A stretch of 64,000 bases of DNA, taken from positions 44,187,467 to 44,251,466 of the forward strand of contig NC_087070.1 in the NCBI RefSeq assembly GCF_963678635.1, read 5' to 3'. The stretch comes from Symsagittifera roscoffensis. Lineage: Eukaryota > Xenacoelomorpha > Acoela > Convolutidae. Of the stretch, positions 30,519 through 40,290 are shown piece after piece (position 1 is the first letter of the stretch; every line of letters begins with the position of its first letter). The notes beneath the pieces were generated by a model. That model made no database searches. It had not been told where the DNA came from and saw only the letters and a list, made by a program, of their open reading frames with translations. Position numbers and translations under genes: made by a program.

Positions 30519-30750
30519 ATTGGTCTTGGGCCATTGGTCTTGGGACATTGGTCTTGGGACGTTAGTCTTGGGCCATTGGTCTTGGGACGTTAGTCTTGGG
30601 ACGTTGGTCTTGGGCCATTGGTCTTGGGACGTTAGTCTTGGGACGTTGGTCTTGGGACGTTGGTCTTGGGACATTAGTCTTGGGACGTTAGTCTTGGGAC
30701 GTTGGTCTTGGGACGTTGGTCTAGGGACGTTGGTCTAGGGACGCTGGTCT
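29581..30750 (+). repeat. 14-bp minisatellite in element B leader
   Basis: The unit is GTCTTGGGACGTTG with common variants ending CATTA, CCATTG or CGTTA. Dozens of copies lie in two blocks, one per 532-bp copy, with a further run to about 30750. Because 14 is not a multiple of three, every frame cycles through the same 14-residue pattern, which explains the long Leu/Gly/Trp-rich open frames on both strands. It lies in the 5' leader between the terminal repeat and the Gag start. Confidence 0.92.
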
Positions 30751-30853
30751 GAGGATACCAACAAGAAGTACTGGGACAACACTGAATAGTCTTGGGACGG
30801 TAAAAAGAAAGTCTTGGAACAGCATTAGGAAGGGAGCACTACAAAAGTAATAG

Positions 30854-30903
30854 GTTAGGTTGAAGCACCAAGTACAACAACACATTCCCTATCCTAACCT
30901 AAC
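30854..30903. other. Inverted TTAGG-like pair
   Basis: GTTAGGTT (30854-30861) is inverted as AACCTAAC (30896-30903), separated by 34 bases. GGTTAGGTTAG also occurs near 28965. The motif resembles the arthropod telomere repeat TTAGG, but two copies are too few to mean much. Confidence 0.4.
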
Positions 30904-31035
30904 ACGAAAAGAGCTTACAAGAGTTTAAGAAAAATTGTTTTTAGCGAATTGTCAATTTCTTTTTCCTTAGAGTTTTTAACCTTAGAATAGAATTTTCGTA
31001 GATAATAATACTGTAAATAATAACAATTGTAAATA

Positions 31036-34000
31036 ATGAGGCGGAGCAGGGTACCGGTAGCTGAAAAAAGATCTACCGAAGCAAAGTATAATTCGTCGCT
31101 TTGCAAAGCAACATCAATGGGTCCGAAGATAACAAAGAAGAGCTTTTCAGTTAACATGGTCAGCACAAGGAGTACAACGGAGAACAGAGCAAAAGAGGGC
31201 ACGGCGGGGGAACGAGTAGAACCCACCATCGAGATTGATCTAGAGACACCCGATCAAAGTGTGGATGAAACAGGGAAAATGGCGACGGAGTCAACTCCAA
31301 TGCCCAATGCAGAAGAACCTGACCCGAAACCCATTGAGTTCTCACCAATAGACGACGCGGAAGATGCAATAGGCAACACCGAAGAAACGGTGAAAGAAGA
31401 CTCTCAAGTAAAAAGGACATCTTTTACGGAGAAGTTGGCAATAATGGTCGGAATAAAAACGAAAGAAAACGTGACCGAAGAACCAAAAGCTGAAAGAGCA
31501 CGGACATTTGGGACAGTGAGCACGAAGACGACAGAAGCCAACCCAAGAGAGGAACACGCTAAAGCAGAGGCTACGGCCAAAGAGAGACCGACAGCTGACC
31601 ATGAAGAGACTACCATTGAGCTGGGTGACTTGTTGGCGAAACTAAATCAGATTGACAAAAGACTGAAGCACAGTGAGGAAGATAGAGAGGTGATAAAAAA
31701 AGAATTAAGATACAACAAGCACGAGTATCTAGACAGTTATTTTAACCTAGCTAAGGCAACAGATGAGAGACTCAAGGAAATGTCAGATAAGGTAGAAGCC
31801 ACCAATGAAGAACGAGAAAAGAACATCAAAAAAGACATGCAACAGTTGAAAAACCGATATGATGATGTCAACAGCCAATTAGGAAGCCTGGAAAGGAGAA
31901 TGGACACAATGAGCAAGAGTCAGGCCGAAAGTTCGTGTGCAATACAGGCGAAATTGGATGCAATCTTGAGAAGTTCAACTTCACAAGAAAGACCGGCAGC
32001 GGATCGTACGCAAGGCACCAGAGTTGACTTTGTAGAACCACAAAGGAACAAACGACAATCGACACCGTTGCCCATAACCAGGGATGCGGTGAGCATAGCA
32101 CCAACAGCTGCGAAAACAATAATGAAGAATGGAACGTCGAATACAACGACTGGTCCGGGAGATTCGACAGCTAACAGCAACGCAGGACCGGATGCTATGA
32201 CATGGGCTAACACTTGGGAAATGATGAATAGAACTCTAGAGGCCTTCGCTACGAGGAACACTGGCTCGAATGATAGAAGAGAAGGAAAATCCAGAAAAAC
32301 ATTCAAAAAACCAAAAGAATTCAATGATGACTCTGATGGTTGCATTGATACTTGGGTGGAAGTGATGAGACTACACCTAGAACAGGATAACTTGAACGAT
32401 GAAAGACAAGCGTGCACAGCCATACTCAGCAATTTAGAAGGCACGGCATTAAAATGCGTGGTTGCGAAGAAAGAAGAAGAACGCGATACCGCGGACAAAA
32501 TCTTTGAAATACTGTTGAATAGATTCGGCTCAGGCATGAAGGGTCATCAAGCGATGATGCGATTTGAAAAAAGGAGACAGAGAGATGACGAATCGATAGA
32601 CAGGTTCCTAGACGATCTCGAGAGCTTGAGAAGAAGGAGTGACCCAGAAGAATCTACCAGTAGAAGAAACTTCAGCATAGCCTCAAAGTTTATTGATGGG
32701 GTAAAAAGTGATGACTTGAGAACGATGTTAGCAACGTATTACACATTGTCAAAAGATAGTGCACCAACTCCAGAAGAGATGAGGCAGAAGTCAAGACAAT
32801 ACATGCTGATGAAACCCAAGAAATACTCGTACTCAGACAACAGGAACACCCAGGGGGGGAGTCAGCCACAAAGGTCGTCATGGTACAAGCCTAGAGATGA
32901 CATGGACAAACGCAGGTCGTGTGCTAACTGCGGGTCAGTTGATCATCATGTGGCGGATTGCACGACATACAAACAGGGCATGAAGAGTTTGGGATATGCA
33001 CCAGATGAGGAAGATATGAGCCAGATGGAAGAACACGAGTTCTATAGTGGCTTGATCATCAAAATAAGTGCAAGATGCTTCTTCTGTAACCAAGAGGGGC
33101 ACTTCAGGATGGACTGTCCGTTGTTCTGGGAAGCGGTCAAGAATCAGAGTCATCCAAAACACAAGTTGGCATTGGCAGCAGTGCAGAACCAGAGAAACAG
33201 ACAAGGTGAATTCGAGACGAAAAAACTTGAGGGACCGAATGTAGAGCTACCAACGAAAACAGTGAAAGCTGTAACACAATGTGGTAGTGCAGCAGAGGCC
33301 ACGACGAAGAAAGCCCCAGAAATAGATTATGAGAGGGCGGCAGCGGAGGCCATCAACAAGGTGAAGCAGGATCTGGCAGCAAAAGAAATAGAGCAACGAT
33401 TAAAGCTGGAGATCGAGAAACAGAATTTCAACGAAGCATTAACTGGATTGATGACGGCACCAGAGGCTGTATCGGGCTCGACAAAGACTGGAAATTGTAA
33501 TACCGTAAAAGTGGTGACGGGAAAGCCATTCGGCATATCGAAAATCGGGGCTAGGATAATGTCTATAATCACAGTGGGCGGCCACGAGGTAACCAGAAAC
33601 TTGAGCGAACCGAGCGACCAGACACTAATGCACATTGACGTGTACGCAGATTACTTGAGTTGTATAAGCCCACAAACTACTTCTAGAGCGTTGAGAGCAC
33701 TACTCACGAGAGGGGGCAGCAAGTCGGTACGTGTTGATAATAGGTATACTGAAGCTTATGGTCCACACGAGGTGATGCTAAATATAGATGGGATCAACAT
33801 CTATACCAAGACGATGATAACATGTGACGAAGACCTAATTGGACAAATCTACGTGGGGAAAGAAGAGTTGAAAGTGAGATCGATTGGACACTGCGCCATG
33901 CTTGAAGAAGATGCAATGCACATTGGGACGGAGGCAGATGTGACAGGGCACGTGCTAGACATAAGTGGCAAGAAGACTCAGTTACGTGGGTTACTTGACA

Positions 34001-37000
34001 CGGGAGCGGTCTTGAGTGTCATACCAATCGAGACTTGGGAACGAATGGGCTTCGACAAAGATGACTTGATAGACTCGAGAATACGGCTGTCAGCTGCAAA
34101 CAAGGGGGCCCTTCGGGTGCTGGGCAGGACGCCGATAATAGCCCTCAATTTGGGGGAACGTAACCTGTGGATGAGCTTTATCGTGGTTGAAAATCTAGAT
34201 GAATCTGACCAATTCATCTTGGGCAGAGACTTCATCAGGAATTTCGACGTAACGATTGATCTAAATAACGCAATGTTCAGGATACGGAACCCGGATAGGA
34301 GGTACGCAATCAAACCGGTAAATTTAATAATGGCAAATGAAAATAAAGCACCGGTATTCTTGAGTAGGAGGGTGAGGCTAAAAGCTAATGAAGCAGCAAT
34401 CGTAAGCTTGAGGATGAAAAACTACAATGAACTAAGTGACAATAAGCAAGTGTGTATAGTTCCAAATCCTAATAGTCAAAGTGCTGCTGTTTTAGGAAGA
34501 TCATTCTCGATAACGAAGAGCGGTCTCTGCGTCAGTGTCTTGTTGAATACCCTTGATATACCGATCACGATACAGAGAGGGAGGAAACAGGGATATGCTT
34601 TACCGGTTAAAACTCGATATGAAACAATTGAGAACTTAAAACAAAATGAAGTTGTTGATTGTCCCAATCACAGGGACAAAATTTGTATCTTGAGACGATT
34701 GCAAAAATTTAAATATTCTTCAGGTCTTATTAAATCACTTAAGTCAGAAACGGACGATGGGCTGTCGAGCTGTTCGAACTTTCCAGAGCGACCCACACTA
34801 GATGAAATACAGACAGATAAACCGGTTCTGCCGGAGATTGAACATTTGAGGGGCAAACTGAAAGATGAACAGCTCGAAGCCATCAAGGACGTACTAGAGC
34901 GGAACGAAGAAGTTTTCTCGAGGCATAAGGCGGATATCGGGTGTTGTAATTTTGTTGAGCATGAAATAGAACTTGAGAAAAACGCGGTACCACACAGGGA
35001 GGGGGCGAGGCGTATGACCCCACACAAATCGGACGCGTGCAGAAAAGAAATCGAGACGTTACTAGAGTATGACATGATAGAACCATCCAAGTCACCGTGG
35101 GCGTGTGGAGTAGTGATGGCCAAAAAGAAAGGCGACCAGTTGAGGTTTTGTTGTGACTTTCGATACCTGAACTCCGTCACGGTGAAGGATGCCTATCCCA
35201 TACCTAGAATTGATGAAAGCCTCTCGAAGTTAGGTGATGCAAAATTTTTTACGACTCTTGATTTAGGCTCGGCTTTTTGGCAGGTACCATTAAGGAAGCA
35301 AGACAGGGACAAAACAGGGTTCGCCTGCGAGTTGGGTCTGTTTCAATGGAAACGGATGCCGTTTGGACTCTGCAATGCCACAGCCACGTTTCAGCGGCTG
35401 ATGGCGCACGCGCTGATAGGCGTGACGAAGAAGTACGGCAACCTGGTAATGTGCTATGTGGACGACGTGGTAATAGCGACGCCAACACTAGAAGACCACA
35501 TTGAGAGACTTGACGAGGTGTTCGCGTGCATGAAGAGATCGGGGCTGAAGTGTAAACCATCAAAGTGCGAGATAATCAAGGACTCAATTAAATACTTGGG
35601 CAGGATGGTAGACAAGCACGGTATCAGACCTGATCCAGACGCCGTGGAGGCAGTCCTAACCTGGAAATCACCAAAGACGGAACACCAGCTGATGAGCTTC
35701 CTGGGCTTCGCTAACTACTACAGAGAATTCATCAAAGGCTATGCGGACAAGGTATACCCGATGCAACAATTAATGAGACACAAGGGCAAGAAGTTGACGC
35801 GGAACAACGCGGCAGAAGAGTCATTCCAGAGAATAAAGAAAGAGCTATGTGAGGCACCAGTACTGGGCATGCCGACTGAGAAGGGGATGTACGTGCTGGA
35901 CACGGATGCGTCGGTAGTCGCGATTTTTGGGATTCTCCATCAAGAACAAGAATGGAATGGGAAGACAGTCTTGAGACCAATAGCATACGGGAGCAAAGTC
36001 CTAAGTGACACAGAAATGAAGTACGGAGCACCGAAAGCAGAGATGTTCGCAGTGGTCACCTTTGTCGAGAAATACAGAGCATACCTAGGCAGTGAGCCCT
36101 TCAAGCTGCGAGTAGACAACCGAGCACTAAGCTGGCTGAAAACGTACTCAATGGACCAGAGCTATATTGGGAGGTGGATAGTTCGCTTGGACGGATACAA
36201 CATGATAATTGAGCATAGAACGCGAGATAAACATCAAAATGCCGACAGCTTGAGTAAGAAGACGGAGTTCTACGAGAGACAAGAACAAAGAGAGGCGGAC
36301 AGACCTGAGATCAAAGATGGCTTCTCCTTCATGGACAAGGAAACGTACGACAGTCTTCCACTCACGAGATGGCTGGACAAATCAGGCAAACCGATTGAAG
36401 ATCATCCCGAATTACCAAAAGATCCTCTTGAAAAAACCATTTTGAAGAAAAGCAGAAGGATTCCATTAGGAATCATGCTCAGGTCCAAGATCGTGAGGGA
36501 AACGCTCAAGGCAAAAGGTTATGATCTCAACCAGGTAGAGGAGGGAACTGTCAGAATAGATGAAGAGTTAATGAAGTTGCTCGAGAAACTATCAGATGAT
36601 AAGCCCATGATTCAAGGGAAAGGTCAGGAAGCACCGGAACTAACTATACTTCGGAGAGAAGAAACAGTGAACAATACTGACTCCTCAAAGGGAAGTGTCA
36701 CTGACAGCAAGGATGTTGTGCGATCACTAGTTGAAAAAATCCCCGGAAACATTCTGGAGCAGACAAAAGTCAGGGGTAAGAAGGTGACATTCAGAGAAGA
36801 GGCTGAACACCTGGGACTAGATCAACAGTCCGGGGAGTGGTCCAGATTCGTGAAAAAAGAAGAGACCGGAGAAGGGAAATTGTCCGGGGAGCGTGAAAAA
36901 TGGGATGAAGACTCGGATGAGAGCAGCGAAGACCAGGACAGTCTATGCATGATACTGGCGGAGGAGAAGATAAGACAACACGACAGGGAGTTACAGACGG

Positions 37001-39837
37001 ATCCATCTTCAGGAACGTACAATCTGGAAATACAAGAGGTACGAGGTGGTGAAGAGCTCGAGAAAATAGCGGTTTCAAGAAAGCCATTCAGGGAACTATC
37101 GTGCAACTCAAACGTCAGAACGAATCTGGTACCAGAAAACGACATGAAAATCATGAAAAGGATGATATGCGTGAAACTGAGCGATGACATCCACAACCCT
37201 GGTGAGATGAATGGACAGATCATGGCGCTAAAGGAGCACGTCAAGGCGAGATATAGGCTGTCTGACCTAATAAGGGCCCAGAAGAATGACAAATTGACAA
37301 GTAACCTCTCCAAATGGATCCATTCGGGAGTCAAGGAGAAGGGGGAACTTGAGGAAGACAGCTACAAGATCTTGAGCCAGTTCTACAAAGAAAGGAGGGA
37401 CTTACTTTATCACACAGCTGAAGGGGTGGTAGCGTGCAAGAGGAGAGATGAGGAAAAGATATTACACAAACACAACCTCATCATACTACCACAATTGTAC
37501 CAAACGGAGGTGCTTTTCAGATCACACGACCAAATGGGCCACCAGGGGATAGATAAAGTACAACAAAGGATACTTCATAGGTTTGACTGGCCGGGAATGA
37601 GAAAAGCTTGCGAGAGATGGGTGAATGCCTGCCTAGCATGCCTTCAGGTAAAAGACCCAAGGAAGATGAAGTTTCCGCTCAAGTCTGTCGAGAGTTCGGA
37701 ATTCAATGAGGTAGTGCAGATAGACCATCAGAAAATCTGCATGACGGAGTCGGGTTATAACCAAATACTGGTTATAATAGATCACTTCACAAAGTTGGCG
37801 GAAGCGGTTCCGTGCCAGACAGCCTCAGCCGAGGAGACATGTGATCATCTGATAACGCATTGGATATCGCGGTATGGTTGTCCAATGACTTTTCAGTCGG
37901 ACAACGGCAAAGCTTTTGTGGGGGACTTGACAAAAGAATTGATGAAGAGATCGCATATTGCTCAAGCACACTCGACGACCTATCATCCACAGACCAATGG
38001 GTTGGTAGAGAGACAGAACAGGACACTGGTCAACATGTTAAGGGTGTACTGCTCAAGATACATGACGGACTGGGACAAATACCTGCCACAGGTAGTAGGG
38101 GCCTATAACAGTACGCAGCACTCAACGACGGGCATCAGTCCTTTCATGACGTTGACAGGCAGGGAGAGGGCAATGCCTTTAACATTTTTCTACCCGGAAT
38201 TCGAGGGGAAGAGGACGTCGCCTCAAGCATACGTGAAGGAAGCGATCAAAAGACAACAAGAGCTGAACGAGCTATGCAGGAGGAATACGGCGCAAGCGCA
38301 AATGAGACAACGCAAGAAATATGACGAAAAAATTATACAAGCAAAGCCATATGAAGTGGGCCAGTACGTGTGGGTCTTCCAAAATGTCATACCGCCCAAG
38401 GGAACAAAGAAACTACTCAAGAAGTGGAGGGGGCCATTCATGATAACGGAAGTACATCAACAAGGACGGTTCTACCGCTTGAGTACTGGGCGAGCAGCAC
38501 ATTACGAAAATCTGAAGCCTCACGTCCCGTCCCCGGAAGACTGGTGCCTACCGAAAGACATGGAGGGTCTCGAGTACCTGGTGGTAGAGCCAGCGTGTGA
38601 AGTAAATGAAAAGGGCACCAGAGAGAAAAATGATGGCAATGAAAACTTGAGCTTGGACGACAATGAAAAGATAGAGGTGGAGTCTGAAGCAGGATCGTTT
38701 GCAGAAGAGGACTGGAACGACCCGGAGCAAGATGAGGTGCCGAAGTGGATGGAGCCAGATCGACCAATATCACCGGGAACCAGAACTGGCAATCGTAAAT
38801 GGACGGGCATGAGGTACAACAGATACGGGGATGACTTCTTGATTGACAAGATACAGCCAGACAAATTGGGCGAGGAATTACTGAGTGCAGGCGAACTGGA
38901 AGCCGAAGAGGAATGGCAGGTCATTGATGATGGTGGACACTATCCCCAGGAAGACTACTCGACACCAGAAATGGAGACGGACCTCGAACAGAGCGAGATG
39001 GAAAGGAGGGAGAACACGAACTTGAGGATACTGGAGTGGATACGTGACGTCAAAGACGAAAGCCGCGAAGGACAAAGCATTCAGCAAGTCGATGTATCAG
39101 CGGCAAATTACATAAAGACAGAGGACCCTCTTTTCGGATGGACGGCAACAGACAGACCACTGGACATTCCTCAAAACAATTCAGACCCGACAACATCGAC
39201 GGGGACGTCGATAAATATTTTTGTCCGGGGAGTGGGGGTAGGACTTACCCACACCGAAAATTTGATGATAAAGAAGCTTAAGGAAGTGAGAGAAACAAGC
39301 GAATTGGAGCTGGAAGAAGAAGAGCCAGAGCCTAACATAGGCCGGAATTTCAAAACGAAATTTGAAATACCCAATCAGTTCTCGGAAAACATCATGATAA
39401 CAGATAGTGACTTCATCCTGTCAAACAGAACGAGCGCGATCTGCATCACGGCAGACATGAGTTTCAAATCAAGACTGGAGGCTGACTTCAAGAGAGAATA
39501 CCAGAACGTAGAGTTTCTGTTCAGACAGAGACCAGGATTGGGAGGGATGGCAGCGCTCCCACCATCAGTAGCACAAGTCCCGGGGAAATACCTGTGCTTC
39601 TTAGTAACGAGGGTCAATGACAGGAGCACAATTGATCCTGAACACGTAATGTTGGCACTAACAAGACTACGAGACTTCATGATTGAAAGAGAGATAACAG
39701 AGGTCTCGATGCCGGTGTATGACCCAAACAGGGGCAAACTGAGCCCAAGGGAATTGTACGCTATCTTATATGTAGTCTTTGCAGAAACTGAGATAATGGT
39801 GTATCTTCATAAGAAGTACTACTTGAGCATCACCTGA
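31036..39837 (+). CDS. gag-pol: Element B Gag-Pol with C-terminal macro-like domain
   Basis: A single frame of 2,933 codons; later in-frame ATGs at 31117 and 31156 are alternative starts. In order: acidic N-terminus; coiled coil at about residues 195-310 (LLAKLNQIDKRL, LGSLERRMDTMSK); Gag capsid region at about 430-590 (CIDTWVEVMRLHLEQDNL); two CCHC zinc knuckles near 627 (CANCGSVDHHVADC) and 680 (CFFCNQEGHFRMDC); aspartic protease near 988 (LLDTGAVLSVIP, later ILGRDFIRNF); RT with YVDD near 1473; RNase H near 1619 (LDTDASVVAIFG); a 350-residue charged linker; integrase zinc finger at 2162-2201; core Asp near 2228 (QIDHQKICM), Asp near 2288 (SDNGKAFVG) and Glu near 2323 (NGLVERQNRTL); GPF module near 2465; acidic linker; and residues about 2780-2930 resembling a macro domain. 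It looks whole and needs no frame change between Gag and Pol. Confidence 0.95.
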   Translation: MRRSRVPVAEKRSTEAKYNSSLCKATSMGPKITKKSFSVNMVSTRSTTENRAKEGTAGERVEPTIEIDLETPDQSVDETGKMATESTPMPNAEEPDPKPIEFSPIDDAEDAIGNTEETVKEDSQVKRTSFTEKLAIMVGIKTKENVTEEPKAERARTFGTVSTKTTEANPREEHAKAEATAKERPTADHEETTIELGDLLAKLNQIDKRLKHSEEDREVIKKELRYNKHEYLDSYFNLAKATDERLKEMSDKVEATNEEREKNIKKDMQQLKNRYDDVNSQLGSLERRMDTMSKSQAESSCAIQAKLDAILRSSTSQERPAADRTQGTRVDFVEPQRNKRQSTPLPITRDAVSIAPTAAKTIMKNGTSNTTTGPGDSTANSNAGPDAMTWANTWEMMNRTLEAFATRNTGSNDRREGKSRKTFKKPKEFNDDSDGCIDTWVEVMRLHLEQDNLNDERQACTAILSNLEGTALKCVVAKKEEERDTADKIFEILLNRFGSGMKGHQAMMRFEKRRQRDDESIDRFLDDLESLRRRSDPEESTSRRNFSIASKFIDGVKSDDLRTMLATYYTLSKDSAPTPEEMRQKSRQYMLMKPKKYSYSDNRNTQGGSQPQRSSWYKPRDDMDKRRSCANCGSVDHHVADCTTYKQGMKSLGYAPDEEDMSQMEEHEFYSGLIIKISARCFFCNQEGHFRMDCPLFWEAVKNQSHPKHKLALAAVQNQRNRQGEFETKKLEGPNVELPTKTVKAVTQCGSAAEATTKKAPEIDYERAAAEAINKVKQDLAAKEIEQRLKLEIEKQNFNEALTGLMTAPEAVSGSTKTGNCNTVKVVTGKPFGISKIGARIMSIITVGGHEVTRNLSEPSDQTLMHIDVYADYLSCISPQTTSRALRALLTRGGSKSVRVDNRYTEAYGPHEVMLNIDGINIYTKTMITCDEDLIGQIYVGKEELKVRSIGHCAMLEEDAMHIGTEADVTGHVLDISGKKTQLRGLLDTGAVLSVIPIETWERMGFDKDDLIDSRIRLSAANKGALRVLGRTPIIALNLGERNLWMSFIVVENLDESDQFILGRDFIRNFDVTIDLNNAMFRIRNPDRRYAIKPVNLIMANENKAPVFLSRRVRLKANEAAIVSLRMKNYNELSDNKQVCIVPNPNSQSAAVLGRSFSITKSGLCVSVLLNTLDIPITIQRGRKQGYALPVKTRYETIENLKQNEVVDCPNHRDKICILRRLQKFKYSSGLIKSLKSETDDGLSSCSNFPERPTLDEIQTDKPVLPEIEHLRGKLKDEQLEAIKDVLERNEEVFSRHKADIGCCNFVEHEIELEKNAVPHREGARRMTPHKSDACRKEIETLLEYDMIEPSKSPWACGVVMAKKKGDQLRFCCDFRYLNSVTVKDAYPIPRIDESLSKLGDAKFFTTLDLGSAFWQVPLRKQDRDKTGFACELGLFQWKRMPFGLCNATATFQRLMAHALIGVTKKYGNLVMCYVDDVVIATPTLEDHIERLDEVFACMKRSGLKCKPSKCEIIKDSIKYLGRMVDKHGIRPDPDAVEAVLTWKSPKTEHQLMSFLGFANYYREFIKGYADKVYPMQQLMRHKGKKLTRNNAAEESFQRIKKELCEAPVLGMPTEKGMYVLDTDASVVAIFGILHQEQEWNGKTVLRPIAYGSKVLSDTEMKYGAPKAEMFAVVTFVEKYRAYLGSEPFKLRVDNRALSWLKTYSMDQSYIGRWIVRLDGYNMIIEHRTRDKHQNADSLSKKTEFYERQEQREADRPEIKDGFSFMDKETYDSLPLTRWLDKSGKPIEDHPELPKDPLEKTILKKSRRIPLGIMLRSKIVRETLKAKGYDLNQVEEGTVRIDEELMKLLEKLSDDKPMIQGKGQEAPELTILRREETVNNTDSSKGSVTDSKDVVRSLVEKIPGNILEQTKVRGKKVTFREEAEHLGLDQQSGEWSRFVKKEETGEGKLSGEREKWDEDSDESSEDQDSLCMILAEEKIRQHDRELQTDPSSGTYNLEIQEVRGGEELEKIAVSRKPFRELSCNSNVRTNLVPENDMKIMKRMICVKLSDDIHNPGEMNGQIMALKEHVKARYRLSDLIRAQKNDKLTSNLSKWIHSGVKEKGELEEDSYKILSQFYKERRDLLYHTAEGVVACKRRDEEKILHKHNLIILPQLYQTEVLFRSHDQMGHQGIDKVQQRILHRFDWPGMRKACERWVNACLACLQVKDPRKMKFPLKSVESSEFNEVVQIDHQKICMTESGYNQILVIIDHFTKLAEAVPCQTASAEETCDHLITHWISRYGCPMTFQSDNGKAFVGDLTKELMKRSHIAQAHSTTYHPQTNGLVERQNRTLVNMLRVYCSRYMTDWDKYLPQVVGAYNSTQHSTTGISPFMTLTGRERAMPLTFFYPEFEGKRTSPQAYVKEAIKRQQELNELCRRNTAQAQMRQRKKYDEKIIQAKPYEVGQYVWVFQNVIPPKGTKKLLKKWRGPFMITEVHQQGRFYRLSTGRAAHYENLKPHVPSPEDWCLPKDMEGLEYLVVEPACEVNEKGTREKNDGNENLSLDDNEKIEVESEAGSFAEEDWNDPEQDEVPKWMEPDRPISPGTRTGNRKWTGMRYNRYGDDFLIDKIQPDKLGEELLSAGELEAEEEWQVIDDGGHYPQEDYSTPEMETDLEQSEMERRENTNLRILEWIRDVKDESREGQSIQQVDVSAANYIKTEDPLFGWTATDRPLDIPQNNSDPTTSTGTSINIFVRGVGVGLTHTENLMIKKLKEVRETSELELEEEEPEPNIGRNFKTKFEIPNQFSENIMITDSDFILSNRTSAICITADMSFKSRLEADFKREYQNVEFLFRQRPGLGGMAALPPSVAQVPGKYLCFLVTRVNDRSTIDPEHVMLALTRLRDFMIEREITEVSMPVYDPNRGKLSPRELYAILYVVFAETEIMVYLHKKYYLSIT
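39370..39834 (+). other. Macro-like domain at the end of element B Gag-Pol
   Basis: The last 150 codons follow the pattern of macro domains of the OARD1/TARG1 or Poa1 type: a hydrophobic strand then ICITADM (compare AHCVSAD), FKREYQNVEFLF (compare FKKKFGGVEEL), GGMAAL (compare GEVAVL), KYLCFLVTR (compare YIYYLITK), a helix LALTRLRDFMIEREITEVSMP (compare SLEAMRSHCLENGVKKISMP) and a final VFAETEIMVYL (compare VFKDTDIEITVY). Macro domains bind ADP-ribose and some remove it from proteins; several RNA viruses use one against host ADP-ribosylation. The match is by eye on strand and helix pattern; activity cannot be judged. Confidence 0.65.
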
Positions 39838-40290
39838 GTCGGGTACACGGGAGTATCGAGTCGGGTGTGAGGGAGGAGTCTTGAGCTAGGTACTGGGGTA
39901 CAAAACAGGTAAGGGATCTTAGGGATGATTGGCATGACAATTATTATTTTAAATGATTGATGGTGCTAAAACATAAAATGTATCTGCATGTTTTTAGAAA
40001 ATTTAAATTGAATTATTTTAGTAGGGCGAAAAGGAGAGGGTTTTAATCATGAAAGTAATGGGGTTTTCTGGTTAGGAACACAGCTTGTCGGTCTAAAAAT
40101 CGGGTGTTATTTTCAGATTGATTTGTTGAGCTCAAATTGACTACTCATCTATATTCAATTAAAGGAAGAAAACGACATCTCAAGAAAACTCAAGTTGCTC
40201 AGTTAAAACTCAAGTTGCTCAGGTAAAACTCAAGTTGCTCAGGTAAAACTCAAGTTGCTAATACTCAAGGACTCAATTGGAATCACAGAA
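39838..40290 (+). other. Element B spacer between the two frames
   Basis: The spacer holds a good splice donor pattern, AAAACAG then GTAAGG with the GT at 39909, and a good acceptor, TTATTTTCAG, ending at 40116. An intron of about 208 bases would bring the second frame near a spliced leader exon; this is inference. From 40185 to 40259 a 20-base unit, AAAACTCAAGTTGCTCAGGT, is repeated four times just before the second frame. Confidence 0.5.
40185..40259 (+). repeat. 20-bp tandem repeat, 4 copies
   Basis: Copies begin at 40185, 40205, 40225 and 40245 with AAAACTCAAGTTGCT. The array ends about 30 bases before the first ATG of the second frame and may influence its expression. Confidence 0.85.

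Noticed and set aside
29502-30738. Leu/Gly/Trp-rich proteins on both strands
   Set aside because: They come from the 14-base minisatellite read in all frames.
29581-30750. CRISPR array
   Set aside because: The repeats are 14-base head-to-tail units without unique spacers, in eukaryotic retroelement DNA.
30850-30905. Telomere remnant (TTAGG)
   Set aside because: There are only two units per side, inverted; this is far too little to call a telomere tract.
40255-40290. Start of element B's second frame at 40255
   Set aside because: The codon there is TTG inside a 20-base repeat; the first ATG is at 40291.
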